NCBI GenBank assembly: GCA_011763485.2
Contig: JAANSK020290490.1
Coordinates: forward strand, 1 to 20,075
Direction of reading: 5' to 3'
Length of the DNA: 20,075 nucleotides
From: Isoetes engelmannii
Taxonomy: Eukaryota > Streptophyta > Lycopodiopsida > Isoetales > Isoetaceae
Part shown: piece after piece, positions 17,740 through 20,075 of the stretch
How the letters are laid out: each line of letters starts with the position of its first letter
Numbering within the stretch: the stretch's first letter is position 1
Position numbers and translations under genes: made by a program
The notes under the pieces: generated by a model
Told to the model about the DNA's origin: nothing
Seen by the model: only the letters and a program-made list of their open reading frames with translations
Databases searched by the model: none

Positions 17740-19389
17740 TTGCCGGAATTGTTACCATCCAGCATGCCTCCTTTGGAGACTGCTTTGGGGTTGATTGGGG
17801 TGTCTGTGGGGCCGGATTCTGGCCCTGCGGTGGCTGCAGCTCTTTCCAGGAGGCTGATTCAGCCTTCTGTGTGCTCGGAGCATGCAGTTCCAGCAATTGG
17901 GTCTGCTGCCCAGCGAGATATGGATGTGTGTGGTGATGTGAATCTGCTTGGTGATGTTAATTTAGTGGCAAATATGGTTTGTTCCTCTCCCAAGTCTGCT
18001 ACCCGGCCTGTGGAACTTGTAGCTGAGCCCGGGGATGGTAGTACATTGGGAGGACGTGTTGGGCATGCCCCAGGGGGCCGGTTTGTGTAGAGGAGGGGCG
18101 GAAATCTGCTACCCGGCCTACTGGATCCATAGCAGAGACTGGCGGTGGTGACTTAGGGAGAAGTAGTATGGGTGTAGCTCTTGTTATAGGGGAAGTTCTG
18201 CGTCAGCCCTCTATTGGGGCGGATGGCATGCAGCCAGAAGGAACACAGCAGGCCCAGGGCAAGGCTTTACCTGGAGTAGCCGTGGATGCGTCTCCAAATG
18301 CCAGACCTCTTGCCCTTGATTCGCACAGCTTGGAGAGGCAGGGATACATTTTGTCGTGTCACACATCCAGGCTTCTCCGATTGGATTAAGAGGAGAGCTC
18401 CGGAGCATCGGACAGCCCAGGTTGAGGAGGCCCTCAGATTTGTGGAGCGTCATTCTGCAGATTCGAAAGACCTGCTTCCAGAAAATCCGTAGATTGACAT
18501 TAACCAGGAGTATCATGTCCAGACTATCGAGAAGCTGGTTTCCTTTGCAGTGTTGGGATTTTTCACTGGGTATATTCTTGATACCAGGAGATTCAGTGCG
18601 TGCCTTGCTGGCCATCTGAAGCGGCTTGGCCTACCCAGATTCTAGTCTTTGAAATTTTTACCCAATAACTTTTTTATTATTATGTTCGAAGCGGAGTCTT
18701 CGATCCGTCAATTGGTGAGTCGTGGGGTGGATGCTTTGGACGGCGCTTATGTGCTTTATCAGTATTACACCCCGGGCATGTCCACCAGCTCTCTGACCGC
18801 GGTCAAGATCCCATGCTGGTTTCAGATCGAAGATCTCCCTCCGGACATGATGGTGCCGGAGTTTCTAGTTTCCATGGCTAATGGTTTGGGGGTCCATCTG
18901 GCGCACTCTATCGTGCAGGTTCCCAAGATCTGTGTGGCTCTACCGGCTTTGCAGCCTCTGCCCACCTCTCTTCCTATGCGGAGTGGCCCGTGGCATTTTT
19001 TGTTTCGGTTGAAGCTTCTGAATGGTGCGGAGATCCAGCGTATGTTCCCTTCTATAGAGCTGCCTTGCGAGCTTGAGGAGGCACCAAGGGCTGTTGGGTG
19101 TGCCCAGGACTTCCCGGAGGCCAGGGAAGTGCATGCTGAACAGGGTGAGGACGTGTTGGAAGATGGAGTGGCAGGGTCTGGTGACAAGGATTTGGAGTTT
19201 CCCCCTCCTATTGAGGCTGTGGAGCGTGGTGGTCCGGGCCAGGGCCGTGGTGGTCTCGCCAGGGGACGTGGTGGCTCTGTTGTAGGCCGTGGTGGCATGA
19301 TGGGCCGAGGCGGCTTTGCTAGGGGCATGGCCGAGGTGGTTATGCTACGGGCTGGGATGGTGGGGGTAGGCCGGCCCGGGCTTCAGTAG
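17740..19389 (+). pseudogene. LINE ORF1: DUF4283-like domain and RGG tail
   Basis: Most of the protein lies in one frame. An N-terminal part is at 17740-18090, then 18286-19389 with stops at 18490 and 18643. Between 18090 and 18286 the sense moves to another frame (from 18168, MGVALVIGEVLRQPS). The start is uncertain: a better N-terminus may be MDGIELAMEDRRRLLTEMRG near 17595 in a different frame. Near 18500-18960, EKLVSFAVLGFFTGY, SLKFLPNNFFIIMFEAE and PCWFQIEDLPPDMMVPEFL match the plant DUF4283 pattern (fold of an RNA-binding ORF1p). An acidic stretch follows, then GRGG repeats at 19240-19330 (GGLARGRGGSVVGRGG), probably RNA-binding. No CCHC knuckle was seen. Confidence 0.65.
17995..18160 (+). 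repeat. Direct repeat in ORF1, spaced 110 bp
   Basis: TCTGCTACCCGGCCT occurs at 17995 and 18105, and the following ~45 bp stay similar. It is probably an old internal duplication that contributed to the loss of frame. Confidence 0.5.
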
Positions 19390-19619
19390 CGGGGGATAGG
19401 GGCCCTGGGGGCGAGATGAGGGGTGCTGGTGGCGGGCCTCCTTTGGATGGGGAGGCCAAGTAGCAGATCGATGCACCAGGGGCGTGGGAGTGCATGACGT
19501 ATGTCGTGGGCCGTGGAGGTGGAGCAGGTTGGTGTCATTAATCCTTTGGTCTTGAACGATGGTTTGGAGGAGTTGGATGGCCCGGTAGGCAGGCGTATGG
19601 GGACACATCCTTCTTCTCC

Positions 19620-20075
19620 ATGATGAATAGGTCGATCCTGAGCTGGAACGTGCGGGGGGTGCGGTCCTCGAGCAGTAAGAGGGCCCGTATCTCCCTGGCA
19701 CTGCATCAGATGCGTCCTGACATTGTTTGTTTGCATGAGCATAAGTGTCACCGGGGGGATATGTCCCGTTTGTTGGATATGGTTGGTCGCCATTTTGCAG
19801 CAGTGGCCTCTTCTTCAGGGCGGTCTAGTGGGGGTACCATGATTGCATGGAAAATGGATGTGCAGGTCATGTATTCGGCAGCTGACAAGTTTGGCCATTG
19901 GACCATTGTTAAGTGGCTAGAGGGCGGTCACGAGTGGGGCATTGTTAATGTTTATGCCCCGAATCAACAGTCTCGGCGAGGCGCGCTATGGGCCACTATT
20001 AGACATAAGTTGCGGAGTCTTGGGGGTTTGCAGGTTGCATGGCTGCTCTTAGGAGATTTTAATATGGTGGAGCGG
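19620..20075 (+). CDS. LINE ORF2, N-terminal apurinic-like endonuclease, partial at window end
   Basis: The frame runs 152 codons from ATG at 19620 with no stop. It reads MMNRSILSWNVRGV, then DIVCLHEHK (the catalytic Glu; QETK is more usual here), WGIVNVYAPNQQSRRGALW and WLLLGDFNMVER. These are the first, second, Y-A-P-N and GDFN motifs of the LINE endonuclease, about the first 150 of roughly 230 residues. The RT, thumb and zf-RVT would lie beyond 20075. The enzyme nicks target DNA to prime reverse transcription. A second ATG follows directly at 19623. All visible catalytic residues are present, so this part could be functional. Confidence 0.85.
   Translation, partial: MMNRSILSWNVRGVRSSSSKRARISLALHQMRPDIVCLHEHKCHRGDMSRLLDMVGRHFAAVASSSGRSSGGTMIAWKMDVQVMYSAADKFGHWTIVKWLEGGHEWGIVNVYAPNQQSRRGALWATIRHKLRSLGGLQVAWLLLGDFNMVER

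Larger units (their letters stand above)
17223..20075 (+). mobile_element. Second LINE, joined to U6 at its 5' end, continues past the window
   Basis: The element begins at CGGAGTGACAACC, immediately after the U6 T-tract. It has a leader of roughly 0.4-0.5 kb, an ORF1 with a DUF4283-like domain and Gly/Arg-rich tail, and an ORF2 whose endonuclease is open to the window end. It is GC-richer and much less decayed than the first LINE, so it is probably younger. Because the leader and ORF1 are present, it looks near full-length at the 5' side. The family differs from the LINE at 13093, which has a coiled-coil ORF1. Confidence 0.75.

Noticed and set aside
17324-17896. 190-codon minus-strand frame
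   Set aside because: It lies over the LINE leader and ORF1 start. GC-rich sequence gives long open antisense frames, and no domain was seen.
18822-19328. Long Pro/Arg-rich minus-strand frame
   Set aside because: It is the antisense of the GRGG-rich ORF1, whose plus frame has a recognisable domain.
1-20075. tRNA genes, rRNA genes, CRISPR arrays
   Set aside because: None seen on either strand by eye. A tRNAscan or Rfam run would be needed to exclude a decayed tRNA.

Overview
This window looks like transposon-rich nuclear DNA from a land plant. Three things point there: a plant-type U6 snRNA copy, a LINE whose ORF1 carries a plant-type DUF4283-like domain, and LINE fragments with a plant-type zf-RVT tail. 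Many genes have short GT-AG introns. The amount and age of nested retroelement debris suggest a large genome (fern, lycophyte or gymnosperm); that is an inference. No intact single-copy host gene is evident.

Layout. (1) 192-1915, minus: a decayed three-exon gene of an RNase H-fold, transposase-like family, with two ~110-nt introns. (2) 1996-3115: poorly resolved coding debris on both strands. (3) 3230-5075, minus: a 3'-truncated copy ('copy A') of the first two exons of the reverse transcriptase gene that follows. (4) 5780-12898, minus: a long decayed reverse transcriptase gene ('copy B') with a 21-codon first exon, a phase-0 intron, a long N-terminal region and a C-terminal RT resembling Penelope-like RTs. 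It is broken by a ~300-bp LINE 3' end (6089-6391), a twin-primed LINE fragment (8522-9010) and a ~1.9-kb insertion in the intron (10420-12329) that carries a clean terminal exon on the plus strand. (5) 13093-16820, plus: a decayed LINE with a coiled-coil ORF1 and an EN-RT ORF2, broken off after RT motif B. (6) 16860-17121: a coiled-coil coding scrap. (7) 17122-17222: an almost complete U6 snRNA copy without a U6 promoter, joined directly to (8) 17223-20075: a second LINE with a DUF4283-like ORF1, an RGG-rich tail and an open ORF2 endonuclease that runs off the window.

The strongest leads are the U6-LINE chimera, in which U6 sits at the head of a nearly full-length LINE rather than a short 3' fragment, and the intron-containing RT gene present as two head-to-tail copies that share a 5' boundary. 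Almost all genes here carry stops or frameshifts. The only long clean reading frames are 13380-14135, 11690-11938 and 19620-20075.
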